Positions 1-7,637 of a DNA stretch of 39,812 nt are shown here, piece after piece. The position numbers were made by a program, and so were the translations under genes. This DNA is from Phycisphaerales bacterium (lineage in GTDB: Bacteria > Bacteroidota > Bacteroidia > Chitinophagales > Chitinophagaceae), in assembly GCA_030054025.1 (NCBI GenBank), contig JASGCQ010000016.1, positions 1 through 39,812 of the forward strand. The letters are read 5' to 3'. Under the pieces are notes generated by a model, which made no database searches, was not told where the DNA came from, and worked only from the letters and a program-made list of their open reading frames with translations. Numbering within the stretch: the stretch's first letter is position 1; every line of letters starts with the position of its first letter.

Positions 1-2
1 AC

Positions 3-137
3 ATCATTAGTGTAGCTACAAACACTCTACTTGATGAAATGGTTTTGTGGCGGGCGAACGGAGGTTTACCCCAAGAAAAAACCTCAAAACCGCTAACTGC
101 ATGGGGCGGATATAAGTGCGGCAGTTCTATTTTTTAA
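3..137 (+). CDS. Possible 3' end of a gene entering from the left edge
   Basis: One frame is open for 44 codons from the window edge to a TAA at 135-137. The other two forward frames are stopped within the first 15 bases. The predicted tail ends in AWGGYKCGSSIF. I recognise no family. An open stretch this short can arise by chance, so this is only a candidate. If real, it lies just upstream of the small peptide gene and could be in the same accessory cluster. Confidence 0.2.
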   Translation: MISVATNTLLDEMVLWRANGGLPQEKTSKPLTAWGGYKCGSSIF

Positions 138-173
138 AACAATTAAAAACAAAATCCCGAGAGGGTAAGAAAA

Positions 174-374
174 ATGAAAAAAATCAAATTGAATACTGCT
201 AAATTGCAGTTGAACAAAGAAAAAATTGCAAACTTAAGCAATGTTGAAATGGGACAACTGAATGGAGGAATTGGCTTCGTTGCTAAAAAATCAATACGTA
301 ATTCATTTGGCTGTGTTTGCTGCCCTGTTGATGAGCCAGCCACTCCAGTTGGAACGCCACAAGCAAATGGATAG
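174..374 (+). CDS. GG-leader peptide precursor, class I lanthipeptide-like (66 aa)
   Basis: This is a small secreted-peptide precursor of the kind found in Bacteroidota. The N-terminal leader (residues 1-32) is Lys/Leu/Asn-rich, with KLQLNKEKIANL at 10-21 and an ending of MGQLNGG. This is the leader pattern of Bacteroidota 'class I lanthipeptide' / natural-product precursors, cut after Gly-Gly by C39-peptidase exporters or matured by lanthionine enzymes. The 34-residue core (33-66) has Cys47, Cys49 and Cys50, Ser40 and Ser44, Thr57 and Thr61, and a Pro-rich tail. It therefore holds both partners for thioether rings or disulfides. The ATG is preceded by a purine-rich GAGAGGG about 8 bases upstream, unusual here and supportive of the start. 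A terminator follows directly, so the peptide appears to be its own transcript. No maturation or export enzyme is visible in the window; such genes could lie to the left. The family call rests on the leader pattern; modification is inference. Confidence 0.65.
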   Translation: MKKIKLNTAKLQLNKEKIANLSNVEMGQLNGGIGFVAKKSIRNSFGCVCCPVDEPATPVGTPQANG

Positions 375-385
375 TCATTTCGTTA

Positions 386-424
386 AACCATCTAAAGTCG
401 GCAACGAACTTTAGGTGGTTTTTT
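386..424 (+). terminator. Rho-independent terminator after the peptide gene
   Basis: A 13-bp stem (AACCATCTAAAGT at 386-398 pairing with ACTTTAGGTGGTT at 408-420, one G-T pair) with a 9-base loop runs into a T tract. It separates the short peptide mRNA from the outer-membrane protein gene that begins 37 bases later. Confidence 0.8.
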
Positions 425-460
425 AAAAACTACCTTTCAAACTATTTTAAATTTGGATTA

Positions 461-2854
461 GTGAGCATAATACAAACATTTTTACTTATTGTTTTTACTT
501 CGTTTTGCTTGACCAGCAAAGCTCAGGTTTATCTTGCGGGTAAAGTAAGCAACAAAAAGGGAAATGCCATTGCATACCCCGAGCTTTTACTTCGTTCTGA
601 TATTGATAGCACAGTAATTAAAACAGACTTGGGCGATAGCCTTGGCAACTTTATTATCACAATAGATTCATTTGTTTCCTGCAAATTATTGGTACGAGCA
701 GAAGGCTACATTGAAAATTGTTTAATCTTGAATAATGTCAATGATTTGTCGAAAATAGGGAGCGTAGAGATGGATACAAACAGAAACTTTGAGCTTAAAG
801 GAATAACTGTTTCGGGTTCAAAAAGAATGATTGAACGCAAAATTGACCGAATTGTTTTTAATGTAGATAAAAGTATTGCCGCCACAGGCACGGATGCTTT
901 TACTCTTGTGGGCAAAGCCCCAAATGTGAAAATTGTAAATAATCAAATCAATATGCTGGGCAAGGGTGCGGTGAAAATTTTAATTAACGATAAATTGTTG
1001 ATACTGGGCGGCGATGATTTAAGTAATTACTTAAAATCTATACCTTCTGAAAATGTTGGTTCGATAGAAATTATCCCCAATCCCCCTGCTAATTATGATG
1101 CTGCGGGCAATTATGGATTAATAAATATCATCACTAAAAAGAATAAAACAGAAGGCCTGAGTGCTTTGCTTAAAGCAGCAAGCGGTCAAGCTACCTATCT
1201 TAATGCCAGTGGTGGTGTTAATGTTTATTACCTCAAAAATAAGGTGAATATACAATCCAGTATTTCGGGCAACAATGGAGCGTATGGACCTATTGAAAGG
1301 GCGGAAACCAATTACCCAACTCAAATTTGGAAACGGAACGATTACCGAAAAGATATTCAAAATAATATGCGTGGTCAAGTTGATATGGACTACAAGCCAA
1401 ACGCTACAAACACCTTGAGCCTTACTTATGCCATTAGCCAATCCAAACCCGACATAATAGAGCGTATTAACACTAATGTCTATTCATTAATGCAAAACCT
1501 TGACTCACAGATTAACACAAGTGCTTTTACGGATGCTAAAAATGTATCCAACATCGCCAATATTCATTTCCAACACAAATTAGATTCTAATGAGGCTCAA
1601 ATAGTATTAGATGGCGATTTTGGTCAATTTAATACAGATAAAAGTAGAATTTTTGATAACTACACCCTTCAAAATGACACAAACAAAACGAACATATCGA
1701 ATTATTTATCAGAAAACACGCAACGCATCAGGCTGTACTCTTTAAATGCGTATTCCGATTTTTCTATTAAAAAGTACAGCTTGTCTATTGGAGGCAAAAT
1801 CAGTTTGTTAGAAAATAAAAGTCGTTTTGGGTTGTATCAATTATCATCGGGTAGCACTAATGTTATTAGCAGCAATCAATTTGACTATATTGAATTGAAT
1901 AAAGCCGCATTTATTAGCATTCAACGAACCTTTCATAAAATAGAAACCAAGATTGGTATTCGATACGAGAATGCAGAGATAAAAGGAAGCTCACTGAACG
2001 GTGCTGGCGTATCATATCAAACCAACAACATTTTCCCAACAGTATATCTGAGTTACAACCTCAATGATAATAATACCTTTGGTATCAATTTGGGGAGAAG
2101 AATTGACCGACCGGAATATTATGCACTTAATCCATTTCGTTGGTACTTTAATGAATATGCTTATAGTGAAGGTAACCCATTTTTAAAACCCTCCTACAGT
2201 AACAATGTAGAATTGTCTTATACTAATGCCTCAAATTTAAACATTTCGGTATCTTTTTCTGTGGCGCAAAATGTTATCAATCAGTTTACCTATTTAAGTG
2301 ATTCGAGTAATATTCAAGCTACAAAATACCTCAATTTATCGAATGATAAGGCGTTAAGTGTAGGGGCGAGCTATACTTTTACTCAGATCAAATGGTTGGA
2401 AAGCAATTGGCAGTTGCAAGGAGTTTTTAACAAAAATACGGCACTTATTAGAGAGGCTGTACCCAACATACAATCTTGGGGTTTAGCCGCAGCAATTAGC
2501 AATTTGTTGTATCTTAATAAAAGAAAAAATATTATCGGCAATATCGATTTTGAATATCTATCCACGCAAGCAGGCTCCTTGGGTACACAGCGTTACTCGT
2601 CAAGATTAGATATTGGAATAAAAGTGCTTGCCCTTAAAAAACAACTTACCATTGCGCTAGCTTGTTCCGATGTGTTCAAAACGGATGTGGGTGTTTTTAA
2701 AACTTACAGCAATTCTATTTTAGACCAAACAAATAATTACTATGATTTGAGGGTTTTGAAATTATCCGCCTCTTACAAAATTGGGAAAAGGCAAAAAGCA
2801 ATTGAACAAAAAGATTCGCAAGTGGAGGCAGAAAGAAATAGGGTTGGTTTTTAA
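461..2854 (+). CDS. Outer membrane beta-barrel protein, TonB-receptor-like (797 aa)
   Basis: This is an outer-membrane protein with a clear signal peptide (hydrophobic 3-17, cleavage likely after SKA at residue 21). Next come a carboxypeptidase-regulatory-like beta-sandwich (about 24-100, LAGKVSNKKGNAIAYPEL) and a plug-like domain (about 115-230, including IERKIDRIVFNV and SIEIIPNPPANYDAAG). The rest is a long Asn/Ser/Tyr-rich barrel of the OMP_b-brl_3 type. The architecture matches Bacteroidota 'outer membrane beta-barrel family' receptors, which resemble TonB-dependent transporters; no clear TonB box is visible. The start is GTG: the frame is open further upstream, but the signal peptide begins exactly here and the terminator lies before it. 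A TAAATTTG at 448-455 matches the -7 element but sits only a few bases before the GTG, so transcription would be nearly leaderless if it is used. The cargo is unknown; adjacency to the peptide precursor suggests, without proving, transport or sensing of that peptide. Confidence 0.85.
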   Translation: MSIIQTFLLIVFTSFCLTSKAQVYLAGKVSNKKGNAIAYPELLLRSDIDSTVIKTDLGDSLGNFIITIDSFVSCKLLVRAEGYIENCLILNNVNDLSKIGSVEMDTNRNFELKGITVSGSKRMIERKIDRIVFNVDKSIAATGTDAFTLVGKAPNVKIVNNQINMLGKGAVKILINDKLLILGGDDLSNYLKSIPSENVGSIEIIPNPPANYDAAGNYGLINIITKKNKTEGLSALLKAASGQATYLNASGGVNVYYLKNKVNIQSSISGNNGAYGPIERAETNYPTQIWKRNDYRKDIQNNMRGQVDMDYKPNATNTLSLTYAISQSKPDIIERINTNVYSLMQNLDSQINTSAFTDAKNVSNIANIHFQHKLDSNEAQIVLDGDFGQFNTDKSRIFDNYTLQNDTNKTNISNYLSENTQRIRLYSLNAYSDFSIKKYSLSIGGKISLLENKSRFGLYQLSSGSTNVISSNQFDYIELNKAAFISIQRTFHKIETKIGIRYENAEIKGSSLNGAGVSYQTNNIFPTVYLSYNLNDNNTFGINLGRRIDRPEYYALNPFRWYFNEYAYSEGNPFLKPSYSNNVELSYTNASNLNISVSFSVAQNVINQFTYLSDSSNIQATKYLNLSNDKALSVGASYTFTQIKWLESNWQLQGVFNKNTALIREAVPNIQSWGLAAAISNLLYLNKRKNIIGNIDFEYLSTQAGSLGTQRYSSRLDIGIKVLALKKQLTIALACSDVFKTDVGVFKTYSNSILDQTNNYYDLRVLKLSASYKIGKRQKAIEQKDSQVEAERNRVGF

Positions 2855-2859
2855 CCCAA

Positions 2860-2880
2860 ATTTTGCAGTAGATACCTATT
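2860..2880 (+). repeat. Left terminal inverted repeat of the IS relic
   Basis: Begins ATTTTGCAGTAGATACCTAT. The outer 12 bases match the right end perfectly and several of the next bases agree. Confidence 0.65.
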
Positions 2881-3040
2881 GACAGTTTTTTGGAAAATTT
2901 CAACTGCAAAGCAGTAGAAAATATACAACGCATACATTTGATTGTCAATCTAAAGCATCAACAATAGCTCTTCAAAAAGGAGGGCGTTTTTGGGACAGAT
3001 TATTCAAAAATACCGCTACTGAAAAATCTGGGTTAAAACC

Positions 3041-3313
3041 TTGCAGATTATTTTCAATGATATTCCACAAAAAGAACAAGGCTCAAAACTACGCCAACAG
3101 TTTAGGCGAAAAGCGGCGATAGAACCTGTGATTGCACATTTCAAAACAGACCATCGCCTCTCTCGAAATTTTTACAAAGGGATTAAAGGAGATGAAATGA
3201 ATGTATTATTGAACACTGCGGCATTCAATTTCAAAAGAATGAGGAACAAATGGAGGCAATTCTTTTTGTGCCTTTTCAAAATCTGTTTTTGCAGTTCCAA
3301 AATAGTTTGTTGA
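3041..3313 (+). pseudogene. C-terminal fragment of an IS5-like DDE transposase
   Basis: The 90-codon reading frame contains RRKAAIEPVIAHFKTDHRL followed by RNFYKGIKGDEMNVLL and AAFNFKRM. These are the hallmark C-terminal motifs of IS5/DDE_Tnp_1 transposases common in Bacteroidota; the Glu of 'IEP' corresponds to the last acidic residue of the DDE triad. The N-terminal two thirds, with the two catalytic Asp residues, is absent. The frame starts at TTG only by convention: it is open upstream and has no credible translation start. After the conserved motif the C-terminus turns into Cys/Phe-rich nonsense. The fragment cannot encode an active enzyme; any movement of the element would need a transposase supplied in trans. 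Confidence 0.78.
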
Positions 3314-3350
3314 GTACTACTCAATTTGATATTTTGGTTTTTAAGGCTTG

Positions 3351-3371
3351 ACTAAGTACCTACTGCAAAAT
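3351..3371 (-). repeat. Right terminal inverted repeat of the IS relic
   Basis: Ends CTACTGCAAAAT, the exact complement of the left terminus. Confidence 0.65.
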
Positions 3372-3377
3372 CTGGCT

Positions 3378-4724
3378 TTAAAATTGCCATTGAATACCAT
3401 CAAAAGTTCCGGAGCTCATTAGTAGCAGGCAACTTTTTTCTGTTGGGTTCGCTAATAATTCTTTTACGGTTTGTTCCAATTCATCTTTATTGTCTATTAC
3501 CCGCAAACTAGGGCGTTTAAAATAAGAATGAACAACAGCTTTGTCTAGTTTTGGAAGTCCTTTTAATTGTAAAGCATGGTGACTAAAAAACACAATCGCA
3601 ATATCTGCTGCATCCATACTATGAGCATATTCGCTCAAAAATTGCTCATTCAGACTGCTAAAAGTGTGCAACTCGAAACAGGCTATCACACGGCGATGGG
3701 GCATGGCTTCTTTCACCGCATTTAAAGTAGCTTTGAGTTTAGAAGGCGCATGTGCGAAATCTCTAAAGACAAGTAAATTGTCTTTTTCGGCAATTTGCTC
3801 CAGCCGGCGAGCAGCCCCCGAAAAACTGACAATGGCTTGGTAAAAGTTTTCTTGACTGACTCCTAAGCAAAGGCAGACTTTGAGTGCGGCACTCAGATTG
3901 AGCAAATTGTGACGACCGAAAATGCTTACGGGTAAGTCCCCATTATCCGTTTTGAGTATTGCTGTTGCATCGTCGTAATAAAAAGGGTGGGTAGTGTAGG
4001 CTTCGGTACGAAGATGAGTTGATCCTTCGGCAACAATGCGTTTTACTTCGCTGTCTTCTGCATTGAAATACAATTCTGCATTGGTTTCCATTCCATTGAG
4101 GTATTGTACAAATTGGCTGCAATAGTTTTCATAAGTGGGGAATACATTGATATGATCCCAAGCAATACCGCTCAACACACTAATATGGGGATGGTAGAAA
4201 AATATTTTTGGTTTTCTCTCTATTACCGAAGCCGGATATTCGTCGCCTTCCAATATGATTAATGGAGCATCGCTTAGTTGCACCGATTGTGCAAAACCTT
4301 CTAATTGAGCACCCACCAAATAATCAAACTCCATATTTTGATGCTTCAAAACGTGCATAATCATAGAAGTAATGCTTGTTTTGCCATGGCTACCGGCTAT
4401 CACTACACGTTTCTTGTTTTTGCTGACTTCATATACATACTCCGGAAAAGAGTAGATAGGGATGCCCAAAGACTGTGCCGCCAATAATTCAGGATTGTCT
4501 GCACGGGCGTGCATTCCAAGCACAATTGCGTCCAAATCTTTGGTTATTTTCTCGGGAAACCATCCATTAGTTTCTGGAAGGATACCGGCATTCTTGAGGT
4601 TGGTTTTGGCGGGGTCGTTTATTTCGTCATCGCTGCCGCTTACCTGATGTCCTTGCCTGTGCAGTGCAAGAGCCAGCTGATGCATTACTGCGCCACCTAT
4701 AGCAATAAAATGTGTTTTTTTCAT
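3378..4724 (-). CDS. mpl: UDP-MurNAc:tripeptide ligase Mpl (peptidoglycan recycling)
   Basis: This is a Mur-ligase family enzyme that attaches recovered L-Ala-gamma-D-Glu-meso-DAP tripeptide to UDP-MurNAc in the cytoplasm, returning wall fragments to the precursor pool. The Rossmann N-terminus (FIAIGGAVMHQLALAL, residues 6-21) has the Mpl/MurC pattern. The ATP loop is GSHGKTS at 111-117, and EGDEYPAS and the DHINVFPTYENY region follow in the central domain. GDEYPAS and the altered nucleotide-binding glycines fit Mpl rather than MurC, and a true murC is present at 20608. I chose the ATG at 4724 (MKKTHFIAIGG); ten codons further upstream are open but unlike the family. The protein is 448 aa, a normal length. 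The gene points towards the IS relic and is divergent from the dnaN side. The specific DAP-tripeptide activity is known from the family and not tested here. Confidence 0.9.
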   Translation of the reverse strand: MKKTHFIAIGGAVMHQLALALHRQGHQVSGSDDEINDPAKTNLKNAGILPETNGWFPEKITKDLDAIVLGMHARADNPELLAAQSLGIPIYSFPEYVYEVSKNKKRVVIAGSHGKTSITSMIMHVLKHQNMEFDYLVGAQLEGFAQSVQLSDAPLIILEGDEYPASVIERKPKIFFYHPHISVLSGIAWDHINVFPTYENYCSQFVQYLNGMETNAELYFNAEDSEVKRIVAEGSTHLRTEAYTTHPFYYDDATAILKTDNGDLPVSIFGRHNLLNLSAALKVCLCLGVSQENFYQAIVSFSGAARRLEQIAEKDNLLVFRDFAHAPSKLKATLNAVKEAMPHRRVIACFELHTFSSLNEQFLSEYAHSMDAADIAIVFFSHHALQLKGLPKLDKAVVHSYFKRPSLRVIDNKDELEQTVKELLANPTEKSCLLLMSSGTFDGIQWQF

Positions 4725-4796
4725 TTTCTGAAATGAATAATTATCTTCGTGCAAAAGTAATCGAGTATTTACATAAAAAACGATACATTTACATTT

Positions 4797-4934
4797 ATGA
4801 AAAACAATTCTACACTCCGTAAAGTGGCACCTATTGTAGCCCTAGTTTGTGTACTTATGGCTACTATTGCTTGTACAAGTAACAAAAAATATGGATGCCC
4901 CAATCATCTTAAAAGTAGCTTTTCGCTTCGATAG
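4797..4934 (+). CDS. Small lipoprotein-like ORF (45 aa), possibly frameshifted
   Basis: The 45-codon ORF starts MKNNSTLRKVAPIVALVCVL, a basic N-terminus plus hydrophobic segment, and continues MATIAC, a weak lipobox with Thr at -3, so Cys26 could be lipidated. The mature part is only about 20 residues and includes KYGCPNHL. Right after the stop, the -1 frame continues to a TAA at 4994-4996 with SIGDAYIENGIDETCCCCPISV, a Cys-rich tail. The original gene may therefore have been about 65 codons and suffered an indel near 4915-4930. A near-consensus -7 box (TACATTTA) lies just upstream. No function is recognised. Confidence 0.4.
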   Translation: MKNNSTLRKVAPIVALVCVLMATIACTSNKKYGCPNHLKSSFSLR

Positions 4935-5030
4935 GTGACGCTTACATAGAGAATGGCATTGATGAGACGTGCTGTTGTTGTCCCATTAGTGTTTAAACAC
5001 AATAGTTCGATTTTAAACTAAATTTTAATT

Positions 5031-6155
5031 ATGCGTTTTATAGTAAACTCCGGTTATTTGTTGAAGAATTTACAACTCGTCGGTGGTGTGGTTGGTTCAA
5101 ATGCTGTTTTAGGTGTACTTGAAGATTTCCTATTTGAATTAAAAGGGAATACACTGAGCCTTTCTGCATCAGACCTCGAAACAATGATGCGAGTGGAGAT
5201 AGAGGTGACAAATGCTACCAATGAAGGTAAAATTTGTATTCCTTCAAAAATACTTACCGAGTATCTCAAAAATTTACCCGATCAGCCCATTACATTAAAT
5301 GTAAATGAGGCGGATAGAAGTATTGAAATCAATAGCGATTTTGGTAAATACAAAATTAGCGGCGATAATGCCGACGACTTTCCTAAAGAGCCCCAACCAG
5401 GCGATGCTTCTTCATTCAATATTTCATCAATTGCCTTATTGGAAAGTATCAGCAAAACCATTTTTGCAGTCAGTAATGATACACTACGCCCAGCTATGAC
5501 TGGCGTTTTCTTTCAATTAGAAGAGGGTGGTGCTGTCAACTTTGTCGCTACAGATGCCCATCGTTTGGTACAATTGACCCGCACAGGTCTTGACCATAAA
5601 TCGAATGATGGTTTTATTGTACCCCGCAAAGGCTTGCAACAAATGAAAAACGTATTGCCAGCAGAAGATACCCAGCTGACTATATCTTACAACGGTAGCC
5701 ATATCTTTATTACCAATAATAAACTTCGTATGAGTTGCCGATTGGTAGATGCGAGTTTCCCCGATTATAAAGCTGTAATACCTACAGGCAATCCCTACAA
5801 TTTAGTAATTAACCGTACAGATTTGATTAGTGCATTGCGTCGCTTGAGTATATTTGCCAGCAAAACAACCAGTCAAGTAGTGTTTGATATTGTAGGTAAT
5901 TCCTTGACCATAAGTGCGCAAGATATTGACTTTTCTTACGAAGGAAAAGAAGCGATGACTTGCCAATATACTGGAGAGGATATGAAAATTGCCTTCAATG
6001 CTAAGTTGATGATAGAATTGATTAGTAATTTGGAGGGTACAGAAATCCAATTGGAATTGAGTACGCCGACACGTGCGGGTATCTTCCGTCTGGTGGAGAA
6101 AAATGAAAACGAAGATATCCTGATGCTGTTGATGCCCTTAATGGTAGGAATTTAA
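5031..6155 (+). CDS. dnaN: DNA polymerase III beta subunit (sliding clamp)
   Basis: DnaN forms the dimeric ring that tethers DNA polymerase III to the template and docks other replication and repair proteins. The protein is 374 aa, the normal clamp length. Recognisable family features include SASDLETMMRVEIE near residue 46, the three repeated clamp domains, FVATDAHRLVQLTR in the middle domain, VIPTGNPYN in the inter-domain region, and the C-terminal LMLLMPLMVGI that lines the hydrophobic protein-binding pocket. The ATG is preceded by an AT-rich leader without Shine-Dalgarno. dnaA and recF are not beside it, and it is followed by its own terminator, so it seems monocistronic. Three DnaA boxes lie about 27 kb to the right, upstream of mraZ. 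Confidence 0.97.
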   Translation: MRFIVNSGYLLKNLQLVGGVVGSNAVLGVLEDFLFELKGNTLSLSASDLETMMRVEIEVTNATNEGKICIPSKILTEYLKNLPDQPITLNVNEADRSIEINSDFGKYKISGDNADDFPKEPQPGDASSFNISSIALLESISKTIFAVSNDTLRPAMTGVFFQLEEGGAVNFVATDAHRLVQLTRTGLDHKSNDGFIVPRKGLQQMKNVLPAEDTQLTISYNGSHIFITNNKLRMSCRLVDASFPDYKAVIPTGNPYNLVINRTDLISALRRLSIFASKTTSQVVFDIVGNSLTISAQDIDFSYEGKEAMTCQYTGEDMKIAFNAKLMIELISNLEGTEIQLELSTPTRAGIFRLVEKNENEDILMLLMPLMVGI

Positions 6156-6285
6156 GTTGTAGAATCATGTTTAAGAACGCAATAAAAAAGATAAAAAATA
6201 TGAAGTATCCAATTTGTAAAAAAATGGGCACTGATGCAGTCTTTTGCGGAATATAATAGCTACAAAAATTATTTTTTCTTAAAAA

Positions 6286-6316
6286 AAGGCTTGCTGGTAT
6301 CAGTAAGCCTTTTTTA
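6286..6316 (+). terminator. Rho-independent terminator downstream of dnaN
   Basis: AAGGCTTGCTG (6286-6296) pairs with CAGTAAGCCTT (6301-6311, one G-T pair) around a GTAT loop and runs into a T tract. The 130 bases between dnaN and this stem hold no credible gene. Confidence 0.85.
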
Positions 6317-6345
6317 TCATACTTAACTATAAAAAATTATATACA

Positions 6346-7611
6346 ATGTCGCCACTCAGCAATCTTGCCGAAACCTTAATTGGCTCTGAAATCGTTCGCC
6401 TCGGAAATGCTATTAATGAACGAAAGGCTAAAGGTGAACAAATATATAACTACACTATTGGCGATTTTGACCCATCTATTTTTCCTATTCCTATCGAATA
6501 TGAAGAGGCGATTATCAAAGCCTATCAAGCACATCGTACCAATTATCCTCCTGCGGATGGATTGTTGGTTTTGCGCAATACTATTGCCGATTTGTTTCGA
6601 AGGGTAGAGCAAATTGATTATAAAAACGATGAGGTATTGATAGCCAGCGGAGGCAGGCCTTTAATCTATTCGTTGTTTAAAGCTATTGTAGACAAAGGCG
6701 ATAAAGTCATTTATACAGTGCCTTCATGGAATAATAACCACTATGTACACATGAATGATGGAGAACATTGCATAGTAGATGTTTTTCCAGAGCACAATTT
6801 TATGCCCCGAGCTTCGGATATAGCTCCACATATCCAAGGGGCGATTTTACTTTGTCTTTGCTCCCCTCAAAATCCTACAGGAACTACACTCGAAAAAAAG
6901 GAGCTGGAAGCTATCTGCGATTTAATCATTGCAGAAAATGCAACAAGAGGGGCAAACGAGAAAAAATTATACCTCATGTTCGACCAAATGTATTGGTCGC
7001 TCACCTTTGGTGCCGTGCAGCATTACAATCCTGTGGCACTTCGCCCCGAAATGAAAGCCTATACGATTTTTGTGGATGGAGTTTCCAAATCGCTTGCCGC
7101 TACAGGTGTGCGTGTAGGCTGGTCTATGGGCCCCGCCTATGTTATAACCAAAATGAAAGCCTTATTGAGCCATATCGGTGCTTGGAGTCCCATGGCAGAG
7201 CAATACGCTACCGCCGAATTTTTGAATAATCAACAGGCACTCAATTCTTTTACTGCGTCTTTCAAAAAGAAATTGGAAGAACGCCTCAACTATATTTATC
7301 AAGCCTTTATCGCCCTCAAAGAAAAAGGTTATCCCGTAGATATGATAAGTCCTCAAGCAGCCATTTATCTTACTTTAAAAATAGACTTTAAGGGCTATAA
7401 GTTTAAGGGTATTGAACTGACGTCTCAAGCAGATGTCAGCGAGTATCTGCTCAATGAAGCACATTTGGCGATTGTGCCTTTTTCTTGCTTTGGAGCAGAC
7501 AAAGAATCTCCGTGGTATAGAATGAGTATAGGCACTTGCAAGTACGAAGAACTCGATGAAATGTTTGCCCACTTAGAAAGTTCGTTTGCTCAACTAGAGC
7601 CAATAAATTAA
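6346..7611 (+). CDS. PLP-dependent class I aminotransferase (aspartate aminotransferase-like)
   Basis: This is a fold-type I pyridoxal-phosphate aminotransferase of 421 aa. The motifs occur in order: NYPPADG near the substrate loop, SPQNPTG (the Asn contacts the cofactor), DQMYW (the Asp pairs with the pyridine nitrogen), VSKSLAATGVRVGW with the Schiff-base lysine at Lys248, and YRMSIG near the C-terminus with the carboxylate-binding Arg. Substrate specificity cannot be read from the sequence. Aspartate kinase begins 26 bases downstream on the same strand, which favours an aspartate-family role (inference). The dnaN terminator lies just before it, so the aminotransferase probably starts a new transcript. 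It has no Shine-Dalgarno, only an A-rich leader. Confidence 0.88.
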   Translation: MSPLSNLAETLIGSEIVRLGNAINERKAKGEQIYNYTIGDFDPSIFPIPIEYEEAIIKAYQAHRTNYPPADGLLVLRNTIADLFRRVEQIDYKNDEVLIASGGRPLIYSLFKAIVDKGDKVIYTVPSWNNNHYVHMNDGEHCIVDVFPEHNFMPRASDIAPHIQGAILLCLCSPQNPTGTTLEKKELEAICDLIIAENATRGANEKKLYLMFDQMYWSLTFGAVQHYNPVALRPEMKAYTIFVDGVSKSLAATGVRVGWSMGPAYVITKMKALLSHIGAWSPMAEQYATAEFLNNQQALNSFTASFKKKLEERLNYIYQAFIALKEKGYPVDMISPQAAIYLTLKIDFKGYKFKGIELTSQADVSEYLLNEAHLAIVPFSCFGADKESPWYRMSIGTCKYEELDEMFAHLESSFAQLEPIN

Positions 7612-7637
7612 ATCCTTACTATCAAAAAATAACACCA

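Larger units (their letters stand above)
2860..3371. mobile_element. Internally deleted IS5-like insertion sequence relic (about 0.5 kb)
   Basis: The two ends form an imperfect inverted repeat. ATTTTGCAGTAG at 2860-2871 is repeated perfectly inverted at 3360-3371, and similarity continues inward (GATACCTATTGAC versus the complement of CTTGACTAAGTACC). Between them lies only the C-terminal part of a transposase. The rest of the roughly 1-kb enzyme expected for this family is missing, and 2880-3040 has no recognisable coding sequence. The element sits 5 bases after the receptor stop codon and 6 bases before the mpl stop, so it disrupts neither gene. No target duplication could be assigned with confidence. 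Confidence 0.7.

Noticed and set aside
448..455. TAAATTTG as a -7 promoter for the outer-membrane protein gene.
   Set aside because: It matches TAnnTTTG, but transcription would begin at about the GTG itself and there is no -33 element; such matches are expected by chance in AT-rich DNA. Mentioned only in the gene entry.
3378..4754. Reading the Mur ligase at 3378 as a second murC.
   Set aside because: A canonical murC is in the dcw cluster, and this protein has the altered FIAIGGAVMHQ and GDEYPAS motifs of Mpl.
4989..5000. 12-bp perfect palindrome GTGTTTAAACAC upstream of dnaN.
   Set aside because: Short, AT-rich and single-copy; it overlaps the end of the possible frameshifted small ORF and matches no operator I know. 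It is not strong enough to annotate.
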